A DNA stretch of 64,000 nucleotides from 3-1-20CM-4-69-9 sp963833655 (GTDB lineage: Bacteria > Actinomycetota > Thermoleophilia > Gaiellales > Gaiellaceae). Position numbers and translations under genes: made by a program. The first letter of the stretch is position 1; every line of letters starts with the position of its first letter. This document shows positions 17,414-24,835 of this stretch, in pieces. Under the pieces are notes generated by a model that was not told the origin of the DNA, did no database searches, and saw only the letters and a list, made by a program, of their open reading frames with translations. Where the stretch lies: positions 434,001 through 498,000 of the forward strand of contig CAWHYL010000004.1 of assembly GCA_963833655.1 (NCBI GenBank), given 5' to 3'.

Positions 17414-18802
17414 CTAGTACCCGATGTGGATGTGGTTGTAGTGGTCTGCCAGCGGGAACGACGGTCCACCGAGGCCGAGCAGTGAGATGACCTGCCGCGG
17501 CATGACCTCCTGCGGCAGGAGCAGGATCTCACGAACCGTGCGCTCGGTGATGCCGCCCGGCTGCTGGTGGCCCATGATCGGGATGCCGCCGACGGCCGAG
17601 ATGTCCGCCGCGCGGCCGTAGATGTGCGCCGAGATGACGCCGGGCCGCGCATACAGGCGGTGGCCGCTCAGCAGGCACGACACGGTCACGGAGCCGAACG
17701 ACTCGCGCAGGTACGCGATCATGGCGAGCACGCGGACATCGATCTTGTTCGAGACGATGTCGTTGCGGCCGCCGGCGTAGATCGAGATGTTCGGATCCGA
17801 CAGCACCTTGCTCGCGATCGCGGCCTTCGAGACCTCGAGGCCGTTCACGAGCGCGTCGAGCCCGATCGCGCGGTCGTAGTGCGCGAGGGCGGTCGCCTTG
17901 TCGGCGAAGCGCGAGTCGCCGGAGTAGGCGACGACGCGGGACCAGTCGCCGCGCGCCGGCCCGAACGAGTCGAGGCGTGCCGCGAGGCGGTTCAGCGTCA
18001 CACGGTCGGCGGGGATGTGCCCCGTCGCGCCGCGCGCGCGGAGGATGCCGAGCATCACGGCCCAATCGACACCGCCGGCTTTCGCGGCCGTCTTCAGGTT
18101 CGCCGCGAACTTCGGCGAGAGGCGGACTGCCGGGGGAGTCGGGTCGGGCAGCGGCGAGTTCAGCCAGATCGTCGCTGCGTTCGCCGGCCCCTCGATCTCA
18201 GGCTTCGGCGCGGGCTTCGTCGTCGGCAGCAGCACCTTGCGGAGCTGCTTCCACTGCGCCTGCGCGTCGGCGCGGTGGCTGGCCGAGCGCTTCACGCTGT
18301 GGCGGCGCGAGCTCGGCGAGCTCGTCGCCGCGCCGGTCGGAGAATCCTGCGTCGAAGCGGCCGGGCCGTGGCTCACCTGCGTGAAACCGCCGTCGGATGT
18401 CCCAGCGTTCGAGTCCGCGATGTCCGTGGAGCCTGCCGAAGCGGAGCTGTCCGCGGCCGGCGCGCTCTCCGACGGAGCCGGGGTGGGAGCCGAAGCGTCG
18501 GCGGACGGCGCAGACGCGTCGGCCGCAGGAGCAGCAGACGCATCCGTAGCGGGAGCCGCGTCGGTCGACCCGTCGCTCGAGGTCGTCGTGTCGACAGCAG
18601 CGGAGTTGTCCTCGGTGATCTGCGCCGAGAACATGTTGCCCGCGACTGCAGCGAGCGACGCGCCCGCGAAGAAGAGGGTCGTGAACACAAAGGTCGTTGC
18701 GAGCCGGCGCTTGCGCCGCTTGGGCTCACCGGACCGTGCGTCGTCGGGATCCGGCTTGCCGCCGAAGTCCCAGTTGTCGTTGCGAGTGAACCATCGTGGC
18801 AT
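17414..18802 (-). CDS. Secreted/membrane-anchored protein with a C-terminal peptidase M15-like domain
   Basis: 462 residues: a charged cytosolic N-terminus, a membrane anchor near residues 34-56, then about 120 residues of Ala/Ser/Asp/Pro low complexity (a wall-spanning linker), a helical middle domain (about 230-370) and a C-terminal domain. The latter carries SAHIYGRAAD (His393, Asp400) and HYNHIH (His457/His459), the SxHxxGxAxD...HxH layout of zinc D,D-carboxypeptidases/endopeptidases (VanY/M15 group). Role in peptidoglycan trimming is inferred; the middle domain has no certain match. ATG at 18802 has AAGGAGCG upstream. It is divergent from the Tad pilus locus, so it could open the wall for pilus assembly. 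Confidence 0.72.
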   Translation of the reverse strand: MPRWFTRNDNWDFGGKPDPDDARSGEPKRRKRRLATTFVFTTLFFAGASLAAVAGNMFSAQITEDNSAAVDTTTSSDGSTDAAPATDASAAPAADASAPSADASAPTPAPSESAPAADSSASAGSTDIADSNAGTSDGGFTQVSHGPAASTQDSPTGAATSSPSSRRHSVKRSASHRADAQAQWKQLRKVLLPTTKPAPKPEIEGPANAATIWLNSPLPDPTPPAVRLSPKFAANLKTAAKAGGVDWAVMLGILRARGATGHIPADRVTLNRLAARLDSFGPARGDWSRVVAYSGDSRFADKATALAHYDRAIGLDALVNGLEVSKAAIASKVLSDPNISIYAGGRNDIVSNKIDVRVLAMIAYLRESFGSVTVSCLLSGHRLYARPGVISAHIYGRAADISAVGGIPIMGHQQPGGITERTVREILLLPQEVMPRQVISLLGLGGPSFPLADHYNHIHIGY

Positions 18803-18930
18803 TGCCGTTCGCTCCTTCTGAAGATCGAGCCCCTGGCCGCCACGAGGGGCGCGGAATGTGGCCTGTAGTCATCCGCAGCCGGTGCGGTGCTCCCTCTATC
18901 GAGTCTTGAGCGCGCAAACCTCTCCCTCAC

Positions 18931-18972
18931 CTCAGGGAACGTGAAGCGCGGATCACCCACCCGAGGGACGCG
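18931..18972 (+). repeat. Leader element upstream of flp copy 1
   Basis: A stretch reading CTCAGGGAACGTGAA, then GCGGATCAC, then GGGACGCGC. It recurs in diverged form at 19286-19334 upstream of the second flp gene. It is probably part of a duplicated promoter/operator or leader RNA. No known riboswitch was recognised. Confidence 0.5.
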
Positions 18973-19052
18973 CAAATGCGGCCGCGGGGCGATGTAGCGA
19001 GAGCTTGACCCGTTACGGCAACCCCGAGCTCGATGAAGGTGGTGAAAAACTC

Positions 19053-19229
19053 GTGACGTTTACGGATCTGGTTGCTTACTTCCGCGCACGCTTCGGCGTC
19101 GAGGAAGGTCAGACGATGGCGGAGTACGGCGTCGTCCTTGCAGTGATCACGGCGCTCGTCGTCGCAGCGATCCTGGCGCTTTCGGGCGCGATCGCCAACG
19201 CGCTGGACACGGTTCGGGGTTATCTGTAA
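19053..19229 (+). CDS. flp: Flp/Fap-type pilin (copy 1)
   Basis: 58 residues, the major subunit of the Tad pilus. The prepilin motif is textbook: EEG cleaved before QTMAEYGVVLAVI, with Glu5 and Tyr6 of the mature pilin, followed by a 20-residue hydrophobic helix. GTG at 19053 has AAGGTGGTGA seven bases upstream, closely matching the anti-Shine-Dalgarno. Copy 2 at 19525 is identical except for one Ala/Val change in the hydrophobic helix. A strong terminator follows, so the pilin message can accumulate separately from the assembly genes. Confidence 0.95.
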   Translation: MTFTDLVAYFRARFGVEEGQTMAEYGVVLAVITALVVAAILALSGAIANALDTVRGYL

Positions 19230-19255
19230 CCCGCAGCGTGTTCGTGATTGACGTG

Positions 19256-19285
19256 AACGGGGCCCGCAAGGGCCCCGTTGCTTTT
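19256..19285 (+). terminator. Rho-independent terminator after flp copy 1
   Basis: A perfect 10-bp stem AACGGGGCCC/GGGCCCCGTT with a GCAA tetraloop is followed by GCTTTT. Confidence 0.85.
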
Positions 19286-19334
19286 CCCTCAGCCAAGTGA
19301 ACTCGCTGCGGATCACTCGCGCGGGGGATGCGCC
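19286..19334 (+). repeat. Leader element upstream of flp copy 2
   Basis: CCTCAG, GTGAA, GCGGATCAC and GGGATGCGC occur in the same order and near the same spacing as at 18931-18972. The similarity indicates that the pilin gene was duplicated with its upstream control region. Confidence 0.5.
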
Positions 19335-19524
19335 AGACGCCCGCTCTAAACGATGAATCGGACGAGATTGACGGGACAGGCGAAGCGGCGCGCCTAAAAG
19401 AGAAAGGACGTCAGCAGCGTGTCACACATGCTCGCCAGAATTCCAGTCGATTCCGCCTCCAGCACCACTGCCCTTTGTTGGCGCGCAGAGCGCGCCCGAG
19501 CCGCGGAGAGGGGGTGAATCAATC

Positions 19525-19701
19525 GTGACGTTCACGGATCTGGTCGCTTACTTCCGCGCGCGCTTCGGCGTCGAGGAAGGTCAGACGATGGCCGAGTACG
19601 GCGTCGTCCTTGCAGTGATCACGGCTCTCGTGGTCGTGGCAATCCTCGCCCTGTCGGGCGCGATCGCGAACGCCCTCGACACCGTTCGGGGCTACCTGTA
19701 A
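19525..19701 (+). CDS. flp: Flp/Fap-type pilin (copy 2)
   Basis: 58 residues, one substitution from copy 1 (LVVVA for LVVAA in the hydrophobic helix) and highly similar at the DNA level, with mostly silent changes. It has the same G-QTMAEY cleavage motif. Start GTG at 19525 with GGGGGTGA upstream. No terminator separates it from the next small gene, so it may be the pilin copy co-transcribed with the assembly genes. Confidence 0.94.
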   Translation: MTFTDLVAYFRARFGVEEGQTMAEYGVVLAVITALVVVAILALSGAIANALDTVRGYL

Positions 19702-19741
19702 GTCGCAACAGCACATCAACCGGCACCAAAGGAGTTTCATC

Positions 19742-19927
19742 GTGACGCAGCACGAAGACAGGCACATCAAGCGGGCTCTCGCGTTTCTCTCACGGGAGGC
19801 TGCCCAGGCGAAGCCTGACAACACGGTGGTGCTCTCCGTGATCAGCGGGACCTCGCTCCTGGCGTTCACGAGGGTGCCGGGCACGGCTGTGACAGCACTG
19901 ACAGGGCTGGTGCGGCTGTTCGTTTAG
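19742..19927 (+). CDS. Small hypothetical protein inside the Tad locus
   Basis: 61 residues from GTG with an AAAGGAG ribosome site. The first 30 residues are charged (HEDRHIKRALAFLSREAAQAKPD), the rest weakly hydrophobic (TVVLSVISGTSLLAF ... AVTALTGLVRLFV). It lacks a prepilin cleavage motif. Lying between pilin copy 2 and TadE, it may be a pilus-associated or membrane-associated accessory protein. No homologue recognised. Confidence 0.6.
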   Translation: MTQHEDRHIKRALAFLSREAAQAKPDNTVVLSVISGTSLLAFTRVPGTAVTALTGLVRLFV

Positions 19928-19942
19928 CCGCCCCGGAACCAG

Positions 19943-19974
19943 GCGGGGCCCGTCGCCGGGCGCGAGGGCCCCGC
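19943..19974 (+). terminator. Stem-loop between the pilin and assembly genes
   Basis: A 9-bp stem GCGGGGCCC/GGGCCCCGC with a 14-base loop, lacking a good T-tract (AACTTC follows). It may be a partial terminator or an mRNA-stabilising hairpin that sets pilin above assembly protein. Confidence 0.5.
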
Positions 19975-19992
19975 AACTTCCAACGGAGACAC

Positions 19993-20391
19993 GTGCCGCT
20001 CATGACGAACAAGTTGAGGAACGAACGGGGTCAGACGATGGTCGAGCTCGCGCTCGTGCTCCCGATCCTCGTCGTGCTCGTGCTCGCGATCGCGCAGTTC
20101 GGTGTCGGGTTCAACAACTACGTCACGCTCACCGACGCGGCGCGTGCAGCAGCGCGCAAGGGCGCCGTGTCGCGCCAGGCGGGACAGTCGGGCGCGTGCC
20201 AGGCCGCCGGCTACGCAGCGGGAGCGGATCTCAAGAACCCGGGGACCGACTTCGTCCTCACTTGCTCCTCCTCGTGGAGCCAGGGCTCGGACGTCACGGT
20301 GACGGCGTCGTACCCGTACTCGATCAGCCTGCTGGGCTGGGTCGTGGCGAGCGGGCGCCTGAACACGACGATGAAAGAGCGAGTCGAATGA
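19993..20391 (+). CDS. TadE-like pseudopilin
   Basis: 132 residues. RGQTMVELALVLPILVVLVLAIAQFG is the TadE signature: a class III prepilin cleavage site followed by a hydrophobic helix, then a Cys-containing periplasmic-side domain. TadE-type proteins are minor pilins needed for Flp pilus assembly. GTG at 19993 has GGAG five bases upstream; ATG at 20002 is an alternative. The stop overlaps the next gene's ATG as ATGA. Confidence 0.9.
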   Translation: MPLMTNKLRNERGQTMVELALVLPILVVLVLAIAQFGVGFNNYVTLTDAARAAARKGAVSRQAGQSGACQAAGYAAGADLKNPGTDFVLTCSSSWSQGSDVTVTASYPYSISLLGWVVASGRLNTTMKERVE

Positions 20392-21329
20392 CGTTGGCGC
20401 GCTTCAAGTCCGAGCGGGGCCAGGCGTTTGTCCTGGCCGCCGTGGCGATGGTGATGTTGATGGGCATGGCGGCTCTCGTCCTCGACGTGGGCAACTGGTT
20501 CCGCGACAAGCGCCGCCTGCAGGGCACCGTCGACGCAGCAGCGCTCGCAGGCGCGCAGCAGCTTCCCACAGACGCCGCCGGCGCGCGCGCGCAGGCGCTC
20601 ACCTACGCGAACAAGAACGGCGGCGACGTCGCCGGCGCCGACATCATCGTGACCTCGCAGTACATGCCGAACGACACGATCGAGGTCAACGGACGGCGGA
20701 ACGATTCCGGCATCTTCAGCAAGGTCATCGGCTTCTCCGGCGCGAACATCACCGCTCACGCGAAGGCGCTCGTCGAACCTCCGACCGGCGCACTTCACGT
20801 GGCGCCGATGGTCGTCTTCTGCGACCACCCGCTGATCCAGAACTGCAACAACAACCACACGCCTCAGTTCAACGTCCCGACGACGATGAACTACGACCCG
20901 ATGGGCGCGCCCGGTGCGTTCGGGATGCTCGACCTGAACGGTGAAGGCGGAACCGTCGGGTCGAGCGACGAGGCGAACTGGATCTCGCAGGGGTATGACA
21001 AGTACCTCGGGCTCGGGAAGTACCCGTCCGACCCAGGCGCGAAGTTCTCGTCGCAGAACATCCAGAGCGCCCTGCAGGGCCGGTTGAACACCGTGCTGCT
21101 CTTCCCGGTCTACAAGACGCTTGACGGTGGTGGGTCGAACGCGCAGTACGACATCGTGGGCTGGATCGGCTTCTACCTGACCGGCTACACGGTTCAAGGC
21201 AACGGCGCGAGGCTGACGGGCTACTTCACGACGTACATCGCGGAGGGAATCATCTCCCGTCACGCGCCCGGCTCCGGCGGCGTCCCCTCAAGTTTCTTCG
21301 GCGTCGAGTCGATTCAACTCATCGAGTAG
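20388..21329 (+). CDS. TadE/TadG-like pilus assembly protein
   Basis: 313 residues. The N-terminal 45 residues (RGQAFVLAAVAMVMLMGMAALVLDVGNWF) are the TadE/G-like N-terminal helix domain, followed by ...RRLQGTVDAAALAGAQQLP, the usual second motif, and a large extracytoplasmic domain with an unusual Asn-rich run near a Cys pair (FCDHPLIQNCNNNH). The C-terminal part is not recognised. It is translationally coupled to TadE and probably anchors or tips the pilus. Confidence 0.88.
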   Translation: MTLARFKSERGQAFVLAAVAMVMLMGMAALVLDVGNWFRDKRRLQGTVDAAALAGAQQLPTDAAGARAQALTYANKNGGDVAGADIIVTSQYMPNDTIEVNGRRNDSGIFSKVIGFSGANITAHAKALVEPPTGALHVAPMVVFCDHPLIQNCNNNHTPQFNVPTTMNYDPMGAPGAFGMLDLNGEGGTVGSSDEANWISQGYDKYLGLGKYPSDPGAKFSSQNIQSALQGRLNTVLLFPVYKTLDGGGSNAQYDIVGWIGFYLTGYTVQGNGARLTGYFTTYIAEGIISRHAPGSGGVPSSFFGVESIQLIE

Positions 21330-21375
21330 TTAGCCGCACAAGTCCTCAGGCCCTTCACACGAAAGAGAAAGGACT

Positions 21376-22182
21376 ATGAACTACCGCGTCAAGAACATCG
21401 GCATCGCCGTCGCGCTGGCTGCCCTCGCGGCCATCCTGACGAGCGTTTACGTCGTCAACTACAAGCGCCACGTGCAGAACGGCGAGAACAAGATCCCGGT
21501 GTACGTTGCTGCCAGGGACATCCCGGCCGGCACGAGTGGCGCGGAAGTTGTCGACCAGCACATGTTGAAGAAGGTGACGGTGCCGAAGAAGGCGATCGTC
21601 GCCGGTGCGATCTCGAGCCCCGACCAGCTGTCGCAGTACATCGCGACGCAGGACGTGTACCAGGGCGAGCAGGTCAGCACGCGCCGCTTTGCTCCGCCGA
21701 AGGAGCAGGGCATCCGCGCGCAGATCAAAGGCACGCAGCGCGCGTACCAGGTCGAAGGTGACCAGCACCAGCTCATGGCCGGCACGCTCAAGGCCGGCGA
21801 CCACGTCGACGTCGTCGCCACGTGGAGCATCAAGAACCCCGGGCAGGGCTCGAACAGCGAGGAGGCCGTGGTCAGCCGCGTCGTCCTGCGCGACCTGCTC
21901 GTGCTGACGCCCGCCGAGGGGAACGCCGGCAGCTCTGCCGTCACCTCGTCGAGCCAGCAGTCCGCGTTCGTGCAGCTGCGGATGACGGACTGGGAGGCGC
22001 AGAAGATGGTGTGGATTCAGAAGAACAGCGAGGACAACGGCGCCGGCTGGCACCTTGCGCTCCGGCCGCCGAACGGCTCGCTCGACAGCGCGAACACGTA
22101 CATGGACTCTGCCCTGATGCTGTTCGACGGGCCCGGCAGGCGCCCGCCGGCGTGGGCTGCGAACTTCGGGAGGCCTCACTGA
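21376..22182 (+). CDS. cpaB: CpaB/RcpC-family Flp pilus assembly protein (SAF domain)
   Basis: 268 residues: an N-terminal membrane helix (residues 8-28), then a SAF-type beta-clip domain starting VYVAARDIPAGTSGAEVVD, a motif diagnostic of CpaB, and a C-terminal beta-rich domain. In Gram-negatives CpaB works with the secretin. Here no secretin is present, as expected for a single-membrane cell, so it may act in the wall. AAAGGA precedes the ATG. Its stop overlaps the next start by one base. Confidence 0.9.
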   Translation: MNYRVKNIGIAVALAALAAILTSVYVVNYKRHVQNGENKIPVYVAARDIPAGTSGAEVVDQHMLKKVTVPKKAIVAGAISSPDQLSQYIATQDVYQGEQVSTRRFAPPKEQGIRAQIKGTQRAYQVEGDQHQLMAGTLKAGDHVDVVATWSIKNPGQGSNSEEAVVSRVVLRDLLVLTPAEGNAGSSAVTSSSQQSAFVQLRMTDWEAQKMVWIQKNSEDNGAGWHLALRPPNGSLDSANTYMDSALMLFDGPGRRPPAWAANFGRPH

Positions 22183-23384
22183 TGTCCGGCACAGACACGA
22201 GACAGCGCGACCGCGTGCGCCTCTACGCCACCGGATCCTGCGAAGGGTTCGAGAAGCTTCGCGACTCGCTCGCCAGCCATCCTGAGATCGAGGTCGTCGG
22301 CTCGAGCAACGACGTCGCATCGGGTGCGGGCACGCTGGCCGGCGGCCACCTCGGCGCCATCCTGCACGCCACGCGCAGCACGACGTTCCCGGCGGACGAG
22401 ATCAACGCGATCCGCTCGCACACGCAGGCGCCGATCCTCCTCGTGGCGTCGAGCGGCTCGGCCGGACTGCTCGAGCAGGCACTGGAGTCGGACGTTTCCG
22501 ACGTCCTACTGCTCCCGCAGCTCGTCGAGAACGTCGTCTTCGCGATCCGCAAGGCGACGCACAGCGGCCGCCGAAGTGCCGCGAGCAGCGGCGGCGCCCG
22601 CCACGGCAAGATCGTCACCGTGTTCTCGCCCAAGGGCGGAACCGGCAAGACCGTCACGGCGACGAACCTCGCCACCGCGTCCGCGAAGTTCGAGAACCGC
22701 AAGACGCTGCTGCTCGACCTCGACCTCCAGTTCGGCGACGCCGCGATCATGATGGGCGTCGAGCCCGAGAAGACGATCTACGACCTGGTCGTCGCTCCGG
22801 GCGAGCTCGACTCCGAGAAGCTCGCCGGCTATACGACGAAGCACGCGTGCGGGCTGTCGGTGCTGCCGGCGCCGTTGCGCCCGGAAGACGCGGAGCTCGT
22901 CACCGAGGCGAAGCTCGGCCGGCTGCTCGAGGTCGCGCGCGAGTCGTTCGACGTCATCGTCGTCGACACGTCCCCGTTCTTCCACGGCCCGATGCTGGCG
23001 ACGCTCGATCGAACGGACGAGCTGTTGCTCCTCTGCTCGCTCGACGTGCCGACGCTGAAGAACCTCCGTCTCGCACTGCAGACGCTCGACCTGCTCTCCT
23101 TCCCGAAGTCGCGCGTCAAGATCGTCCTCAACCGCGCCAACTCCAAGGTCGGCATGAAGCCGAACGAGGTCGAAGGTGCGCTCGGGATGAAGGTGCGCTT
23201 CGAAGTGCCGTCCGATCGTGCGGTTCCGCTGGCGGTCAACCGGGGCAACCCGGTCGTCCTCGCCGAGGAATCCGCCGACGTCTCACGCGCCATCAAGTCG
23301 ATGGCGAAGGAGATGTTCCGGCCGACGAAGGAAGAGGCGGCAGCGAAGAAGCGTCGCATCGTGCCGGCCTTCTCGAGGGCGTAG
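22182..23384 (+). CDS. CpaE/TadZ-like pilus localisation ATPase
   Basis: 400 residues. Residues about 10-125 form a degenerate receiver-like domain, followed by a MinD/ParA-type ATPase with deviant Walker A FSPKGGTGKT, switch I-like LDLDLQFGDA and Walker B-like VIVVDTSP. TadZ/CpaE proteins position the Tad machinery at the pole. A Lys-rich tail ends the protein. The order CpaB-CpaE-TadA-TadB-TadC is canonical. Confidence 0.92.
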   Translation: MSGTDTRQRDRVRLYATGSCEGFEKLRDSLASHPEIEVVGSSNDVASGAGTLAGGHLGAILHATRSTTFPADEINAIRSHTQAPILLVASSGSAGLLEQALESDVSDVLLLPQLVENVVFAIRKATHSGRRSAASSGGARHGKIVTVFSPKGGTGKTVTATNLATASAKFENRKTLLLDLDLQFGDAAIMMGVEPEKTIYDLVVAPGELDSEKLAGYTTKHACGLSVLPAPLRPEDAELVTEAKLGRLLEVARESFDVIVVDTSPFFHGPMLATLDRTDELLLLCSLDVPTLKNLRLALQTLDLLSFPKSRVKIVLNRANSKVGMKPNEVEGALGMKVRFEVPSDRAVPLAVNRGNPVVLAEESADVSRAIKSMAKEMFRPTKEEAAAKKRRIVPAFSRA

Positions 23385-23386
23385 CC

Positions 23387-24835
23387 ATGGGCCTCCACGA
23401 CCGCCTCAGAACCTCCAACGGAGCCGGCGGCGCCACCGCCGAGGCGCTCCTCGGCGGCACGGCCGTCCAGGAAGCCGCGCCAGAATCGCGCATTCAGGAT
23501 CCGTACGCGGAGCTGAAGACCCGCATTCACCACGCGTGCATCGCCACGCTCGGTGCCGAGCTCTTCAAGCGCGAGGCGACGGGCGACCTGAACGAGCGCG
23601 TGACGCGCGCGGTGACCGAGCAGCTCGTGCTCGACCGCACGCCGCTGACGCGCGAGGAGCGGCGCCAGATCATCCGCGAGATCACGGACGACATCCTCGG
23701 CTATGGGCCGCTGGAGCCGTTCCTCCGCGACGACTCGATCACGGAGGTCATGGTCAACGCGTACGACCGGATCTACGTCGAGCGGCTTGGCAAGATCGAG
23801 CGCACGCCGGCGTCGTTCGCGGACAACGCGCACCTCCTGCGCATCATCGACAAGATCGTGTCGCAGGTGGGCCGCCGCGTCGACGAGGCGTCGCCGATGG
23901 TCGATGCCCGGCTTCCCGACGGCTCCCGCGTCAACGCGATCATCCCGCCGCTGGCGCTCAAGGGCCCGACGCTCACGATCCGGAAGTTCTCGCGCGACCC
24001 GTACACGATGAACGACCTGATCACCTTTGGGTCGCTCTCGCCGAAGGCGGCGCAGTTCCTTGCCGCCTGCGTCAAGGGAAAGCTGAACATCCTCATCTCC
24101 GGCGGTACCGGTACCGGTAAGACGACAACCCTCAACGCGATGTCTGCGTTCATCCCGAACGACGAGCGCATCGTCACGATCGAGGACGCGGCCGAGCTCC
24201 AGCTCCAGCAGGAGCACGTGATCACGCTCGAGTCGCGCCCGCCGAACATCGAGGGCTCGGGCGAGGTCCGCATCCGTGAGCTCGTCCGTAACTCACTCCG
24301 GATGCGCCCCGAGCGGATCATCGTCGGCGAGGTCCGCGGCCCGGAGACCCTGGACATGCTCCAGGCGATGAACACGGGCCACGAGGGCTCGCTGACCACG
24401 ATCCACGCGAACTCGCCACGCGACGCGCTGTCGCGTCTCGAGACGCTCGTGCTGACGGCCGGTGTCGAGCTGCCGCTGCGCGCGATCCGAGAGCAGGTGT
24501 CCAGCGCATTCGACCTGCTCGTGCAGATCACGCGCCTCGTCGACGGCTCGCGCCGGATCTCGCACATCACCGAGGTGCTGCGGATGGAGTCCGACGTGAT
24601 CACGCTGCAGGACATCTTCATCGCGAAGCCGCCAACCGAGGAGAACGAGGCATCGCAGGGCGCGATCCGGCTGCTGTCGCCGCTGTCGTGCTCTGGCTTG
24701 AAGCCGAACTTCCTCGACAAGATGGCGGCGAACGGCGTGATGCTGCAGCCGAGCTTCTTCACGAAGGAAGACGGCGAGCACCCCGGCGTCGGACAGGGTC
24801 ACCAGCCCTCGAAGTTCAAGGGAGCGTTCCAATGA
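23387..24835 (+). CDS. tadA: TadA/CpaF secretion ATPase
   Basis: 482 residues, the hexameric ATPase powering Flp pilus assembly. The N-terminal domain (about 40-220) has the CpaF-type LGYGPLEPFLRDDSITEVMVN motif. Walker A is GGTGTGKT (239-246); the Asp box, VRNSLRMRPERIIVGEVRG Walker B region and TTIHANSPRDAL His box follow. The C-terminal 60 residues after ITLQDIF are an extension with no recognised domain. Cytoplasmic, docking on TadB/TadC. The stop overlaps the next ATG. Confidence 0.96.
   Translation: MGLHDRLRTSNGAGGATAEALLGGTAVQEAAPESRIQDPYAELKTRIHHACIATLGAELFKREATGDLNERVTRAVTEQLVLDRTPLTREERRQIIREITDDILGYGPLEPFLRDDSITEVMVNAYDRIYVERLGKIERTPASFADNAHLLRIIDKIVSQVGRRVDEASPMVDARLPDGSRVNAIIPPLALKGPTLTIRKFSRDPYTMNDLITFGSLSPKAAQFLAACVKGKLNILISGGTGTGKTTTLNAMSAFIPNDERIVTIEDAAELQLQQEHVITLESRPPNIEGSGEVRIRELVRNSLRMRPERIIVGEVRGPETLDMLQAMNTGHEGSLTTIHANSPRDALSRLETLVLTAGVELPLRAIREQVSSAFDLLVQITRLVDGSRRISHITEVLRMESDVITLQDIFIAKPPTEENEASQGAIRLLSPLSCSGLKPNFLDKMAANGVMLQPSFFTKEDGEHPGVGQGHQPSKFKGAFQ

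Noticed and set aside
18868..19052. Possible cyclic-di-GMP riboswitch ahead of flp copy 1 (GCGCAAACC and AACGTGAAGC resemble GEMM fragments)
   Set aside because: The stems and the GGGACGCAAAGCC core do not align, and the related leader of copy 2 lacks these fragments. A covariance-model search would settle it.
19525..19701. Tandem pilin genes as an assembly duplication artefact
   Set aside because: The copies carry many silent differences and different flanks (terminator, leader length), so they are genuine paralogues.
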